Positions 1 through 9,492 are shown, counted from the first letter of the stretch. The stretch: 64,000 bases of DNA from Clostridium disporicum (GCF_001405015.1 NZ_CYZX01000016.1:19369-83368), one strand, 5' to 3'. The notes: generated by a model from the letters alone, not told the origin. Made by a program: numbers and translations.

Positions 1-595
1 AAACAATACCATGTTGTTGCTTTTTCTTATATAAAATATAAATAAGTATTGCAAAAACTAATAAATCCCATATAGATTCATATAAAAATGTTGGATGATA
101 ATAAGTTCCATTTATAAGCATTCCTTGTTGAATGAATTGAGGAAACTTACTTATAAATTGTTCTGTAACCGGTCCACCATGAGCTTCTTGGTTCATGAAA
201 TTTCCCCATCTTCCAATAGCTTGTGCTAATATTACTCCTGGCATTACAACATCGATGTATTCAAAGAAATTAACTTTCTTTACTCTAGTAAATATATAAG
301 CTGTTAATAATCCAGCAATAAGTCCACCATGAATAGCTATTCCACCATTTCTAATATTAATCATATCCCATATTGAATGATAATTTTCAAATTCAAAGGC
401 AACATAATATACCCTAGCCCCTATTATAGCTAAAGGAAAACTCCATAAAAATCCGTCGATAATAATATCAAAATTTAATTCTTTCTTCTTTGCAGTTATA
501 TATGTAACTCCAAAAGCTGCTAAAACACCACAAGCGATAATTATTCCATACCATCTAATTTGCATTCCAGCAATTTCAAAAGCAACTGGATTCAC
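1..595 (-). CDS. lgt: Prolipoprotein diacylglyceryl transferase (3' part cut by window edge)
   Basis: Membrane enzyme that moves diacylglycerol from phosphatidylglycerol to the lipobox cysteine of prolipoproteins. Translating the minus strand gives a protein starting MNPVAFEIAGMQIRWYG, with hydrophobic segments, the family motif around IHGGLIAG, and the Lgt signature GRWGNFMNQEAHGG. About 198 codons are visible; the C-terminus lies outside the window. I chose the GTG start at 595 because GGAG lies just upstream and the ATG two bases before it is followed at once by a stop. It sits 15 nt downstream of tadA and is probably cotranscribed with it. Confidence 0.93.
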   Translation of the reverse strand, partial: MNPVAFEIAGMQIRWYGIIIACGVLAAFGVTYITAKKKELNFDIIIDGFLWSFPLAIIGARVYYVAFEFENYHSIWDMINIRNGGIAIHGGLIAGLLTAYIFTRVKKVNFFEYIDVVMPGVILAQAIGRWGNFMNQEAHGGPVTEQFISKFPQFIQQGMLINGTYYHPTFLYESIWDLLVFAILIYILYKKKQQHGIV

Positions 596-610
596 ATAAT
601 CAACTCCTCT

Positions 611-1057
611 CTATTTTTTATTCTTTCTTCGTGTATCAAAAAATTTAGTAAGCATATCACTACACCTTTTATCATAACACCAATTAGTATTAACTCTACT
701 ATTAAATATATCATAATCTAAAAGATTAATCACAGTTCCACAAGCACCCATATCAATGTTAAAAGTCCCTATATACAAATTAGATATTCTAGAATGAGCT
801 ATTGCCGCAGCACACATCGCACAAGGTTCCAACGTAACATACATATCACATCCATTTAATCTCCAATCACCTATAGCTTTACTGGCCTCTTCTATTGCTA
901 AAACCTCAGCATGAGCTGTAGATAACTTCATTGCTTCTTTCATATTACATGCTTTAGCTATAACTTCTCCATCTTTAACAATAACAGCTCCAACAGGAAC
1001 TTCTCCTAAATCATATGCCTTTTGTGCTTCATCTAATGCTAAATCCATAAAATTCAT
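611..1057 (-). CDS. tadA: tRNA-specific adenosine deaminase TadA
   Basis: Zinc enzyme that converts adenosine 34 to inosine in tRNA-Arg(ACG). The 148-aa protein has the cytidine/adenosine deaminase core: HAE (H49 and catalytic E51) and PCAMC (C79, C82), which together bind zinc. The frame stays open upstream to 1114, but those extra 19 codons run into a repeat element. The ATG at 1057 has GGTGAT upstream and gives the usual MNFMDLALDEA start. Normal family length is about 150-160 aa. Next gene downstream is lgt. Confidence 0.95.
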   Translation of the reverse strand: MNFMDLALDEAQKAYDLGEVPVGAVIVKDGEVIAKACNMKEAMKLSTAHAEVLAIEEASKAIGDWRLNGCDMYVTLEPCAMCAAAIAHSRISNLYIGTFNIDMGACGTVINLLDYDIFNSRVNTNWCYDKRCSDMLTKFFDTRRKNKK

Positions 1058-1074
1058 AAAATCACCATAAAAAT

Positions 1075-1310
1075 AAAGTACAAAGCACTTTGTTGAAAAG
1101 TTTGACTTCGTCAAAGAGAAAAAGTCAGCTGAAGCTGCTGGAAAAATATTGCCTACGTCAATAGAGAAAGGATCTCTAACGAGGTGAAATACTTTTTTCT
1201 GCTACTATAGTAGCATTTCCCCTTAACATAGTTAACTTTTCCCCGCTACATAGTAGCCTTTTCACCTCGACGAAGTCGACTTTTCACTTGTGAGCCTTAG
1301 CTCGCACTTT
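1075..1310. repeat. Long imperfect hairpin repeat, copy A
   Basis: The ends are inverted: the left end begins AAAGTACAAAGCACTTT and the right end finishes GCTCGCACTTT. Further in, GACTTCGTC (left) matches GACGAAGTC (right) as an inverted pair. The right half, with CTACTATAGTAG, AGTTAACTTTTCCCC, a GTCGACG-type palindrome and TTCACTTGTGAGC, is clearly related to 42914-43001. It fills the tadA-CNNM interval and reaches into the 5' open frame of tadA. It may be a MITE-like element or structured RNA; it contains no credible protein frame. Confidence 0.75.
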
Positions 1311-1317
1311 ATTTAAT

Positions 1318-2562
1318 TTAAGTATATATTCTAACTTTCTTGATTCTGTTTTTATCTACTTCTTCTACTACGAACCTTATATTGTTTAATTGAACCTCTT
1401 CATTTTGCTCTGGGAATCTTCCTAATTCTCCAATGACTAAGCCTCCAACGGAATCAAATTCTTCTGATTCCATATTAACACCTATAAGTTCACTTATATC
1501 ATCTAGTCTTGCACTTCCATCAACTACAAACTCATCTTCTTTAATTACTTCTATTTCTTTTTCATAATCATCATACTCGTCTTCTATATCGCCAAAGACT
1601 TCTTCTATTAAATCTTCTATAGTAACTATTCCAACAGTTCCACCATACTCATCTAATACTACTGATATATGATTTCTAGTCTTCTTCATTTCTTTGAAAA
1701 GTTCTTTTATCTTCTTAAATTCAAAAGTATAATATGGCTCTCTCATGTAATCAGATACCTTAAAAGGTTTTGAATTTTTTTCAGCCATAATTAAGTCTTT
1801 TACATTTAATATTCCCACAATATCATCAATGGTTTGATTATATACCGGTATTCTTGAGAATTGTTCAGTCTTTATTATATCTAAAACTTCTTCATAGCTT
1901 GCATCTATATCCACAGCTATTACATCTACTCTTTGAACCATTACGTCTTTTACATGAGCATCGGCAAAATCAAAAACATTGAAAATCATTTCTTTTTCAA
2001 CATCTTCTAATACACCTTCCTCTTCACTAACACCAACCATGGTTCTTAATTCTTCTTCTGTTATAAATGGTTCACTTGCCTTTGGATCTCCGCCAAATAA
2101 TCTTATAAATATTGAAGATATAGCAGTAAAAATACCTATAAAAGGTTTTAGTATTTTAACAATCACATTGATTATCTTGCTTACCTTTAAAGCAACCTTT
2201 TCAGATTTTTGCTTTGCTATAGACTTTGGAGTTATTTCCCCGAAAATAAGTACTAATATAGTCATTACACCTGTTGCAATTCCTGCTCCTGCCGAACCAA
2301 ATATTTTCGTGGCAATAGTAGTTGCAAGCGCAGATGCACCTATATTTACGACGTTATTTCCTATAAGTATCGCTCCTAAAAGCCTATTTGGGTCTTCCGT
2401 TAGTTTCTCAACTAGCTTAGCCCCCTTTACTCCCTCTTCCACCATATGCCTTATCCTAATTTTACTTAAAGACATTAGTGCTGTTTCTGACATTGAAAAA
2501 AATCCTGACATGATAAGCAAAATTATTAGTATTCCTATCTGCCATATGAGACTCGTGTCCAA
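1318..2562 (-). CDS. CNNM/CorC-family (HlyC-like) transporter with CBS pair
   Basis: Integral membrane protein of 414 aa. A DUF21/CNNM transmembrane domain (about residues 1-190, including SGFFSMSETALMSLSK and GEITPKSIAKQ) is followed by a tandem CBS pair (about 205-330, with FSRIPVYN and LDEYGGTVGIVT) and a C-terminal CorC_HlyC domain (about 345-414). Relatives such as Bacillus YhdP and staphylococcal MpfA are linked to Mg2+ efflux; the older 'hemolysin' label is not informative. The start is TTG at 2562, with GGAG about 11 nt upstream. It stands alone, between a hairpin repeat and a divergent DUF368 gene. Confidence 0.9.
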   Translation of the reverse strand: MDTSLIWQIGILIILLIMSGFFSMSETALMSLSKIRIRHMVEEGVKGAKLVEKLTEDPNRLLGAILIGNNVVNIGASALATTIATKIFGSAGAGIATGVMTILVLIFGEITPKSIAKQKSEKVALKVSKIINVIVKILKPFIGIFTAISSIFIRLFGGDPKASEPFITEEELRTMVGVSEEEGVLEDVEKEMIFNVFDFADAHVKDVMVQRVDVIAVDIDASYEEVLDIIKTEQFSRIPVYNQTIDDIVGILNVKDLIMAEKNSKPFKVSDYMREPYYTFEFKKIKELFKEMKKTRNHISVVLDEYGGTVGIVTIEDLIEEVFGDIEDEYDDYEKEIEVIKEDEFVVDGSARLDDISELIGVNMESEEFDSVGGLVIGELGRFPEQNEEVQLNNIRFVVEEVDKNRIKKVRIYT

Positions 2563-2877
2563 AAATAATCACTCTCCTAATTTACAAAAATATTTTATTT
2601 TTAATTATATCATACGCTAAAATTATATGATATAAATTTCCAATAAATTAAATGTAAATTCATATTTAATACAATTTATAAATATTTTAACACTTTAAAT
2701 ATAACTCACTATTCACATACGTTAATAGTAGTACACTCTATGTAACTTTAAAATCCAAAATCCTAGAAAGTTCTATTTACAAAATCCAAGATTTTGAATT
2801 TATCTTATTGTTTAATTTTAGTATTTGATTTAAAATGTTTCTTATAACATAAATTAACATAATTTTGAGGTGATAAT
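2563..2877. other. Divergent intergenic region
   Basis: About 315 nt of AT-rich DNA between the minus-strand CNNM gene and the plus-strand DUF368 gene. It must hold both promoters, but none stands out. AAAATCCAA occurs twice, at about 2751 and 2780, the second time next to a short TCCAAGATTTTGAA inverted pair. No gene or stable RNA is seen. Confidence 0.4.
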
Positions 2878-3801
2878 TTGTTTATTATTAATTTTATTCG
2901 TGGCTTTTTTATGGCCTTAGCTGATAGTGTTCCTGGAGTTTCAGGTGGTACTATAGCATTTATACTTGGTTTTTATGATGATTTTATAAATTCACTAAAC
3001 TCATTGATATCAAGAGATAATATGGATAACAAAAAGAACTCTTTAATTTTCTTATTTAAATTAGGAATTGGTTGGGTTACTGGAATGGTATTATCAGTAC
3101 TATTCTTATCATCAATATTCGATGCTCAAATCTACAAAATAAGTTCTTTATTTACTGGATTTATAGTAGTTTCAATTCCATTAATAATAAGTCAAGAGAA
3201 GGATTCTATAGTTGGAAAATACAAAAATATTTTATTTACTATTATAGGAATCACTATAGTAGCTCTTATTACTTACTTCAATCCAGCATCTTCTAATGGT
3301 GGTCTTAACCTTTCATTAGATAGCTTGTCAATCGGATTAGGTATATTTGTATTTGTAGCTGGTATGATAGCTATTTCTGCAATGGTACTTCCAGGTATAT
3401 CAGGTTCAACATTACTTTTAATATTTGGACTTTATACCGGAATAATAGGTGCTGTAAAAGAAGTTCTTACTTTTAATTTCTCTTACTTACCAATATTAAT
3501 AATATTCGGTTTAGGAGTATTAACTGGTATAGCAACAACAATAAAAGTTATTAAATTCGTACTAAAGAAATACAGATCTCAAACAGTATATTTAATATTA
3601 GGACTTATGATTGGTTCTCTATATGCAATATTTATGGGACCTACAACTTTAGAAGTAGCAAAACCAGCTATGAACTTATCAAGCTTTAGCTTTATATTCT
3701 TCATTATTGGTGGAGCATTAATATTAGGATTAGAAAGATTAAAAGTAGTTTTTGAAAGTAAAGAAACTAAAAATATATCTAAAAATAGAAAAGGAGCTTA
3801 A
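2878..3801 (+). CDS. DUF368 membrane protein (polyprenyl-phosphate translocase type)
   Basis: Polytopic membrane protein of 307 aa. It carries the DUF368 hallmarks near the N-terminus (residues 14-26, LADSVPGVSGGTI) and a matching internal repeat (VLPGISGSTLLLIFGLY, about 169-185), which suggests two inverted halves. Members (PopT) are reported to return undecaprenyl phosphate across the membrane for cell-wall recycling; the assignment here is by family. The start is TTG with GAGGTGAT immediately upstream. The stop codon lies inside a terminator hairpin. It is a single-gene unit. Confidence 0.85.
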   Translation: MFIINFIRGFFMALADSVPGVSGGTIAFILGFYDDFINSLNSLISRDNMDNKKNSLIFLFKLGIGWVTGMVLSVLFLSSIFDAQIYKISSLFTGFIVVSIPLIISQEKDSIVGKYKNILFTIIGITIVALITYFNPASSNGGLNLSLDSLSIGLGIFVFVAGMIAISAMVLPGISGSTLLLIFGLYTGIIGAVKEVLTFNFSYLPILIIFGLGVLTGIATTIKVIKFVLKKYRSQTVYLILGLMIGSLYAIFMGPTTLEVAKPAMNLSSFSFIFFIIGGALILGLERLKVVFESKETKNISKNRKGA

Positions 3802-3815
3802 TTAAGCTCCTTTTT
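3789..3815 (+). terminator. Rho-independent terminator of the DUF368 gene
   Basis: Perfect palindrome AAAAGGAGCTTAA / TTAAGCTCCTTTT followed by T residues. The TAA stop of the gene falls in the centre of the hairpin. Confidence 0.85.
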
Positions 3816-3839
3816 CTATATTCAAATTAATATAAGTTA

Positions 3840-4667
3840 TTATATCCCTACATTTCCACTATTAATACCTTGAACTGATTCACTTAATGGAAGCCAATTT
3901 AATATTTTTAAAATATATTCATCCCAAAAATACCAGTTATGCTCTCCTGGTCCCTCTTCATAAGTTACATCAAAACCATTTTCTATTAATACTTCTCTAA
4001 ACTGTCTATTCGCATCTATTAAGAAATCTTCAGTGCCACAACATAAGTATATCTTAGGAGCTGCCTCTACTCCAGATAATTTCTTAGCTAATGCTTCATA
4101 ATCTTTATCGCTTCCTTTTATCTTTGATACATCACCAAATACCCCTGTGTAATATTGGCGACCACCCATCATAGCCGTTATTCCTTCTTCTGTCCCATAT
4201 ACAACTTCATCTAAAACAAGTCCTGATGAAAGTCCTGCTACATATCCAAATGTATTATAGAACTTAAGTCCATTAACTATGGCTCCATATCCCCCCATAG
4301 ATAATCCAGCTATAAAAGTATCTTCTCTCTTATGAGATAAGTTGAACATCCTTCTTGTCATTTCAACTAGTTCTTCACCTATAAAGTCGCTAAATCTCTC
4401 ACAAGTGTACTCATTATTTATATAAAACTTATTTTCTCCCGAAGGCATTACTACTGCTATATTCTTTTCTTGAGCCCATGATTGTATTCTTGTTCCACTA
4501 ATCCAATCACCATTATTTCCAAATATACCATGTAGTAAGTATAAAGTTTTAAAAGGTTTAACTTCTTCCTCTTTATCAAACACCAACTTATCTACAGGTA
4601 AAATAACATTAATACTAACTGTTCTCATTAATGTTTTTGACATAAAGTCTACTTTTAATTGTGCCAT
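3840..4667 (-). CDS. Alpha/beta-hydrolase esterase (esterase D / COG0627 type)
   Basis: Putative carboxylesterase of 275 aa. It has the nucleophile elbow GLSMGGYG (about residues 151-158), an LLHGIFGN oxyanion-loop motif near the N-terminus, and a C-terminal GEHNWYFWDE that supplies the catalytic His. No signal peptide is seen, so it is probably cytosolic. The ATG at 4667 follows GGGGAG; a longer frame to 4694 has no good ribosome-binding site. It is the last gene of the beta-glucoside locus, 33 nt after the ROK kinase, so it may remove acyl groups from imported plant glycosides. That role is inferred from position. Confidence 0.8.
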   Translation of the reverse strand: MAQLKVDFMSKTLMRTVSINVILPVDKLVFDKEEEVKPFKTLYLLHGIFGNNGDWISGTRIQSWAQEKNIAVVMPSGENKFYINNEYTCERFSDFIGEELVEMTRRMFNLSHKREDTFIAGLSMGGYGAIVNGLKFYNTFGYVAGLSSGLVLDEVVYGTEEGITAMMGGRQYYTGVFGDVSKIKGSDKDYEALAKKLSGVEAAPKIYLCCGTEDFLIDANRQFREVLIENGFDVTYEEGPGEHNWYFWDEYILKILNWLPLSESVQGINSGNVGI

Positions 4668-4700
4668 AGTATTCTCCCCTTTTACATCTATCAAAAATTA

Positions 4701-5576
4701 TTATGCTATATTTTCTTTTGCATATAAAACTGCTCCTAAAATATTTGAATCATTGCTATATAAACAACGTTCAATCTTAGTAGTACATATATCCATAAAA
4801 TATACCTTCATACTACTAAATTTTTTTCTTACAAGATCAATAAACCAATCTTCTTCACTAATTCCACCACCTAAGCATATGACCTGAGGATTAAAGAATA
4901 AAACAATGTTATATAAACCTACACAAATGTTATCTACCCAATCATTAATGGCTTCTACTGCTATTTTATCACCATTTAAATACTTCTCACATACGTCTGT
5001 ACCATATTTTAAGCATTCAGTAGTTTTGCTATTATAAATATCAATTAAAGCTGACATCGAAGCAATTGTAGCAAAAAACTTTCCTTTTCCATTCTTATAA
5101 TCTAATAATAAAGGGGAAAATTCTCCTGCTATACCATTCATCCCCTTGATAACTCCACGGTCATCACAAATGCATCCACCAATTCCAGTTCCAATTACAA
5201 AATAAGCACTAGACTTAGTCCCTTTACCATTGCCTATTTTAAACTCACAATATCCTGCTGCTTTAGCATCATTAAGAGTGCAAACCTTCTTGCTTGTCCT
5301 TTTTGATACCTCTTCATTTACATTTGTGCCACACATAACGCATACATTGGGAGCTGCTTTAGATAATACATTAGAATTACTATCAATTACTCCAGGTGCT
5401 GATATACCTATCGCTTCATACTCATAATTCTCTAAGCCATCACATAAATAATCATAAAATTCATCTTTACTTTCTTTCATTTCAGAAGGCTTTTTCCACT
5501 TTTCTACTACATTATTATTCTCATCTATTAATGCATATTTTATAAAAGTTCCTCCAATATCAATTCCTAAATACAT
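4701..5576 (-). CDS. ROK-family sugar kinase
   Basis: Cytosolic kinase of 291 aa. It has the N-terminal phosphate loop DIGGTFIKYALIDE and the ROK-type segment GIGGCICDDRGVIKGMNGIAGEF. The cysteine-rich zinc motif (CxCGxxGC) seen in many ROK proteins is missing; the stretch reads LLLDYKNGKGKFFA instead. There is no HTH domain, so this is a kinase and not a NagC-type repressor. The start at 5576 has GAGGAG 7 nt upstream; the ATG at 5591 overlaps that site. Between AraC and esterase genes in a PTS/GH1 locus, it may phosphorylate glucose released from glycosides, or act as a beta-glucoside kinase. Confidence 0.82.
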   Translation of the reverse strand: MYLGIDIGGTFIKYALIDENNNVVEKWKKPSEMKESKDEFYDYLCDGLENYEYEAIGISAPGVIDSNSNVLSKAAPNVCVMCGTNVNEEVSKRTSKKVCTLNDAKAAGYCEFKIGNGKGTKSSAYFVIGTGIGGCICDDRGVIKGMNGIAGEFSPLLLDYKNGKGKFFATIASMSALIDIYNSKTTECLKYGTDVCEKYLNGDKIAVEAINDWVDNICVGLYNIVLFFNPQVICLGGGISEEDWFIDLVRKKFSSMKVYFMDICTTKIERCLYSNDSNILGAVLYAKENIA

Positions 5577-5647
5577 TCTTTTTCTCCTCATAATCTCAAG
5601 TCTTTTTATTTAATATTCATTACTTTCATTCTGAAGCTTATATCCTA

Positions 5648-6550
5648 TCATTTACTTTTGTTTTTTCTATAAGCATTAGGTGTCATGTTATATTTCAATT
5701 TGAATTTATTTATAAATGCCATTTCATTTGGAAAGCCACACTCTAAAGATATATCTATAACTTTTTTATCTGAGTTTAAAAGTAAATGTACTGCATTCTC
5801 TAATCTTATTTCTGTTAAGTATTTATGAAATGTTTTTCCCAAGCACTTTTTAAATAATATTGAAATATTTTGTGGCGTATAATTAAATTTTTCAGCTACA
5901 TAATTTAAAGTTATATTCTCTTTATAATTAAAATTTATATAGTAAATTATTTTATTTATCGTATCATTAAAATTACTAGTAACAATATTCTCTTTAGCAT
6001 AATTCTCATCTTCAACAATAGTAGTTAATAATAATAATAGATTAGCCTTATATTTCATTTGAGAAATATAATTATTAACTTCTATATGTTTTATAACATT
6101 TTCATAATAAAACAAAAATTTTGATATATTACTTATCTTGAATATCTTTAATGTAAAATCATCACGATTTAAATATTTTAATAAGAAATCATACTTAATG
6201 TGTAGACATTGATGATTACCACTACTACTTATTGATTTTATGCCATGCAATGTAGTTCCACCTATAACAATTGCCTCTCCATCACCTACTAATATATTTC
6301 CATTCGCCGTAGTAACTTCAATACTGCCTTGGACCATATATATTATTTCTAGAGACTCATGCCAATGCCTCCCAATTACCCCGTTACCAGTTGAAAATTG
6401 ATCACAATAAGTGCATATATTATGGGGATCATTTATCCATGGTTCACCTATCTTTTCAAAAGGTTCATACTCATTTTTATATTCAAAATATACAGTATCA
6501 CCAACATTAAATACCTTTATAACTTGATCCGATTCTTGAACATCTACCAT
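5648..6550 (-). CDS. AraC-family regulator with cupin sensor domain
   Basis: 300-aa transcription factor. The N-terminal cupin-like ligand pocket (about residues 55-125, with HWHESLEIIYMVQGSIEV) is followed by a linker and two C-terminal HTH motifs (about 200-300), ending in the usual AraC signature GFPNEMAFINKFKLKYNMTPNAYR. The start at 6550 follows GGGGAGAGG; the upstream ATG at 6571 lies ahead of that site. It is encoded within the beta-glucoside locus, right after the GH1 gene, so it is the likely local activator, sensing an imported sugar or sugar phosphate. Confidence 0.9.
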   Translation of the reverse strand: MVDVQESDQVIKVFNVGDTVYFEYKNEYEPFEKIGEPWINDPHNICTYCDQFSTGNGVIGRHWHESLEIIYMVQGSIEVTTANGNILVGDGEAIVIGGTTLHGIKSISSSGNHQCLHIKYDFLLKYLNRDDFTLKIFKISNISKFLFYYENVIKHIEVNNYISQMKYKANLLLLLTTIVEDENYAKENIVTSNFNDTINKIIYYINFNYKENITLNYVAEKFNYTPQNISILFKKCLGKTFHKYLTEIRLENAVHLLLNSDKKVIDISLECGFPNEMAFINKFKLKYNMTPNAYRKNKSK

Positions 6551-6590
6551 AATAACCTCTCCCCATTTCACTAATAAATTTTATTAACTA

Positions 6591-8057
6591 CTAATCAAGT
6601 ATTTCTCCATTAGATTCAATAACCTTCTTATACCACTCAAATGATTTTTTCTTACTTCTTTTTAATGTTCCATTTCCCTTATCATCCATATCAACATAAA
6701 CAAATCCATACCTCTTCTTCATCTCTCCAGTACCAGCTGATACTAAATCAATACATCCCCATGGTGTATATCCCATCAAATCTACTCCATCATATTCAAC
6801 AGCTTTTTTCATTTCAACTATATGTTTTCTTAAATAATCTATTCTATATTCATCATTTATTGATCCATTTTCTTCAACATTATCTATTGCCCCTAAACCA
6901 TTTTCTACTATCATTAATGGTTTTTGATACTTATCGTATAATCTATTTAATACTATTCTTATACCTTGAGGATCTATAGGCCATCCCCATTGTGATTCTT
7001 CTAAATAAGGATTTTTTACTCCTCCTAATTGATTTCCTCCAGTCTTATTCTTATCTTCCTTTGTTGAAACAACACCAGAGTTATAATAACTAAATGCTAT
7101 ATAATCTACTGTACCTGCTTTTAGTATCTCATCATCTTCATCCTCTTTTTCTAAGGTTATATTTAATCTTTCTAATTCTTTAAGCTTATAAGATGGATAA
7201 TATCCTCTAACTTGTACATCTAAATAAAAATCCTTAAATCCTCTATCTAGTTCCATAGTTTTTATTACATCATTAGGATTGCAAGTTTCAGGGTAAAATA
7301 GTATATTTGCTACCATCAATCCTATTTTAAATTCTGGATTAATCTTATGGCCTAAAATAACAACCTTTGCACTGCTTAATAATAAATTATAGATAGCTTG
7401 TTGTTGCCTCTGTAAATTTGATGCTTCAGTTATTCCTAATGTAGTATAATCTCTTAAGAAATTAACCTCATTAAATGTCATCCAATACTTAACCTTATTC
7501 TTATATCTATTAAATATAGTCTCACAATATCTTTCAAAGAAACCAATAGTCTTACGATTTAACCATCCATCATATTCAATAGCTAAATTTAATGGAATAT
7601 CAAAATGATTAATTGTTACTACAGGTTCAATTCCATACTTAAGTAATTCATCAAATACATCATCATAGAATTTTAAACCTTCTTCATTTGGTATTTTATT
7701 GTCGCCATTTGGAAAAATTCTTGACCAATTTATAGACATTCTAAAGCACTTAAATCCCATCTCAGCCATTAATGCAATATCTTCCTTATAATGATTATAA
7801 AAATCTGTTGCTACATGACTTGGGTAATATATATTTTCATCTATGTATGCCTTAGCTCCTTTTGGTAAATCTTCAAATCTATTTATAGCCTTTTTTGTTC
7901 CATCTTCTAATTCAATTGTTATTTTTCGCGGTGTATGTTGATCACCATCTGTAATTACATCTGCAGTCGCTAATCCTTTACCTCCACTAATATATCCACC
8001 TTCATATTGGTTAGCAGCTGTAGCTCCTCCCCATAAAAATCCTTCAGGAAAACTCAT
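6591..8057 (-). CDS. 6-phospho-beta-glucosidase, GH1
   Basis: Cytosolic enzyme of 488 aa that hydrolyses phosphorylated beta-glucosides delivered by a PTS. GH1 features: N-terminal FPEGFLWGGATAANQYEGG, acid/base E197 in TFNEVN, and nucleophile E385 in IVENGLG. The C-terminal segment SAGTGEMKKRYGFVYVD carries the Ser/Lys/Tyr pattern that separates 6-phospho-glycosidases from plain beta-glucosidases. Length is normal for the family (about 470-490). It follows the PTS IIC gene after 92 nt that include an intercistronic hairpin. Confidence 0.93.
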   Translation of the reverse strand: MSFPEGFLWGGATAANQYEGGYISGGKGLATADVITDGDQHTPRKITIELEDGTKKAINRFEDLPKGAKAYIDENIYYPSHVATDFYNHYKEDIALMAEMGFKCFRMSINWSRIFPNGDNKIPNEEGLKFYDDVFDELLKYGIEPVVTINHFDIPLNLAIEYDGWLNRKTIGFFERYCETIFNRYKNKVKYWMTFNEVNFLRDYTTLGITEASNLQRQQQAIYNLLLSSAKVVILGHKINPEFKIGLMVANILFYPETCNPNDVIKTMELDRGFKDFYLDVQVRGYYPSYKLKELERLNITLEKEDEDDEILKAGTVDYIAFSYYNSGVVSTKEDKNKTGGNQLGGVKNPYLEESQWGWPIDPQGIRIVLNRLYDKYQKPLMIVENGLGAIDNVEENGSINDEYRIDYLRKHIVEMKKAVEYDGVDLMGYTPWGCIDLVSAGTGEMKKRYGFVYVDMDDKGNGTLKRSKKKSFEWYKKVIESNGEILD

Positions 8058-8100
8058 AATAATACTCCTCTCACCATTTTAAATTTCAATATTCAATATA

Positions 8101-8138
8101 AAGAAAGGTTGAATTAATAAAAATTCAACTTTTCTTTA
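8101..8138 (-). promoter_or_regulatory. Intercistronic hairpin between PTS IIC and GH1 genes
   Basis: A stem of about 15 bp (AAGAAAGGTTGAATT with AATTCAACTTTTCTT) and a 6-nt loop lie just after the IIC stop. No U-run follows on the transcribed strand, so it looks more like an mRNA stabiliser or processing site than a terminator. Confidence 0.5.
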
Positions 8139-8149
8139 TTCCTTTTATA

Positions 8150-9454
8150 TTAATCAGCAGCAATTTCACTTGCCTTTAACATTTCTTGTTCATCTTTATA
8201 AGCATTAGCATCATCTACCATAAAGAATGGTAAGTACATTAAGAAATGAATTGTTACTGATACTCCCCATATTAATAATAGATTTAATCCACCACTCATT
8301 ACTGAACTAACAAATCCAGGAGTAACCCATGGTAAAGATATAGTTGGATTTAATGTCACTGGTAGAATATTAACTAATAATATTGCTACAGCCCCAGATG
8401 CTAAAGATGTAAATACCATTGGAATAAAGTATAGTGGGTTTAACATTGTTGGGAATCCAAAAATAATTGGTTCATTAATATTAAATATATTTGCTGGTAT
8501 AACTAACTTTCTCATTGATTTATACTTTTCAGATTTTGCAAACAACGTCGCAATACATAATCCTAAAGTATTACCGTTTCCTCCAACATATACTGCCGCA
8601 CCTACTATAGAGAATGTTAAGTATGGTAATGCTTGTCCTGCTAAGAAAGCTTCTGTATTTGCAGTACCTGCTGCCATTAAAACTGGTATATAACAACTCA
8701 ATATAGGACTTGGATGAATCCCAAAGAACCAACATAAATTCATAAAACAATACATAAAAATCAATGCCCAAGGTGATGTACCAAAATACATAACTGGCTT
8801 AGAAATTACCTCTGTTATAAATGTAAATATATCTCCATATGATGTTAAAGAAATACCCCATTTAATCATGAATACCCCAAAGAATAAGATCATTGCAACA
8901 AATGTTGGTGCTAATGAATCAGCAACCATAGGTGGTACTGAATCCGGAAGTTTTAATTTTAAGTTTTTATTCATTAATTTACAAAAAATCCAAGGTGTTA
9001 ATAGACCTACGATCATAGCAACAAAAATACCATTGCTTCCCATATTACTTGTCAACAATGACGTAGCCATAACTCCATCAATTTCTGAAGTTTTAATTGG
9101 CATTAATGTAATAAATACTGCTGCTGATACTACTGCTCCTGTGATAGCATTTTTTCCTTCAATCTTTGTATAGTTATAAGAAATACTTATAACTACATAA
9201 ATAGCTAATAATGATAACGTTAATGATATAAAATCTTGTGCAACTTGATATAGTCCCATACTTACTAAGAAATTTTGCCATGGAGTAATAGGTAGATTTC
9301 CTAATACTGCAATTGCTGCTGTTCCTAAAGAAATTGGCATAGTTGCCATAAACCCAGCTGTTAATGCTCTTATAAACTTATTAGTTGATACTACATTAGC
9401 AAAAGGTCCCATTACTTTTTCTATTCCGCTTTGAAATTTGTCAAAAAAACTCAT
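8150..9454 (-). CDS. PTS lactose/cellobiose-type EIIC permease
   Basis: 434-aa membrane component of a phosphotransferase system, taking up and phosphorylating beta-glucosides such as cellobiose. About ten hydrophobic segments, with the EIIC signatures FGIHPSPI and NINEPIIFGFPTMLNP. There are no EIIA or EIIB domains on this protein and no separate EIIA/EIIB genes in the window, so these must come from elsewhere. ATG start with GGGGGAG upstream. It is the first gene of the locus, with a cre-like site upstream. Confidence 0.92.
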   Translation of the reverse strand: MSFFDKFQSGIEKVMGPFANVVSTNKFIRALTAGFMATMPISLGTAAIAVLGNLPITPWQNFLVSMGLYQVAQDFISLTLSLLAIYVVISISYNYTKIEGKNAITGAVVSAAVFITLMPIKTSEIDGVMATSLLTSNMGSNGIFVAMIVGLLTPWIFCKLMNKNLKLKLPDSVPPMVADSLAPTFVAMILFFGVFMIKWGISLTSYGDIFTFITEVISKPVMYFGTSPWALIFMYCFMNLCWFFGIHPSPILSCYIPVLMAAGTANTEAFLAGQALPYLTFSIVGAAVYVGGNGNTLGLCIATLFAKSEKYKSMRKLVIPANIFNINEPIIFGFPTMLNPLYFIPMVFTSLASGAVAILLVNILPVTLNPTISLPWVTPGFVSSVMSGGLNLLLIWGVSVTIHFLMYLPFFMVDDANAYKDEQEMLKASEIAAD

Positions 9455-9492
9455 TTTTTTCTCCCCCTTTTATTTGTTTACAATTTAAATTT

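Noticed and set aside
1058..1114. 19-codon N-terminal extension of TadA
   Set aside because: Encoded partly by the hairpin repeat; GGTGAT and the conserved start support the ATG at 1057.
1075..1310. Signal recognition particle RNA (ffs) near tadA
   Set aside because: Clostridial ffs often lies close to tadA/dnaX, but the conserved SRP Alu and tetraloop sequences are absent and the element is repeated elsewhere.
1979..2620. 213-codon plus-strand frame over the CNNM gene
   Set aside because: Antisense to a clear membrane protein gene; Ser/Ile-rich translation typical of mirror frames.
6641..6979. 112-codon plus-strand frame inside the GH1 gene
   Set aside because: Antisense shadow; no start signal or recognisable domain.
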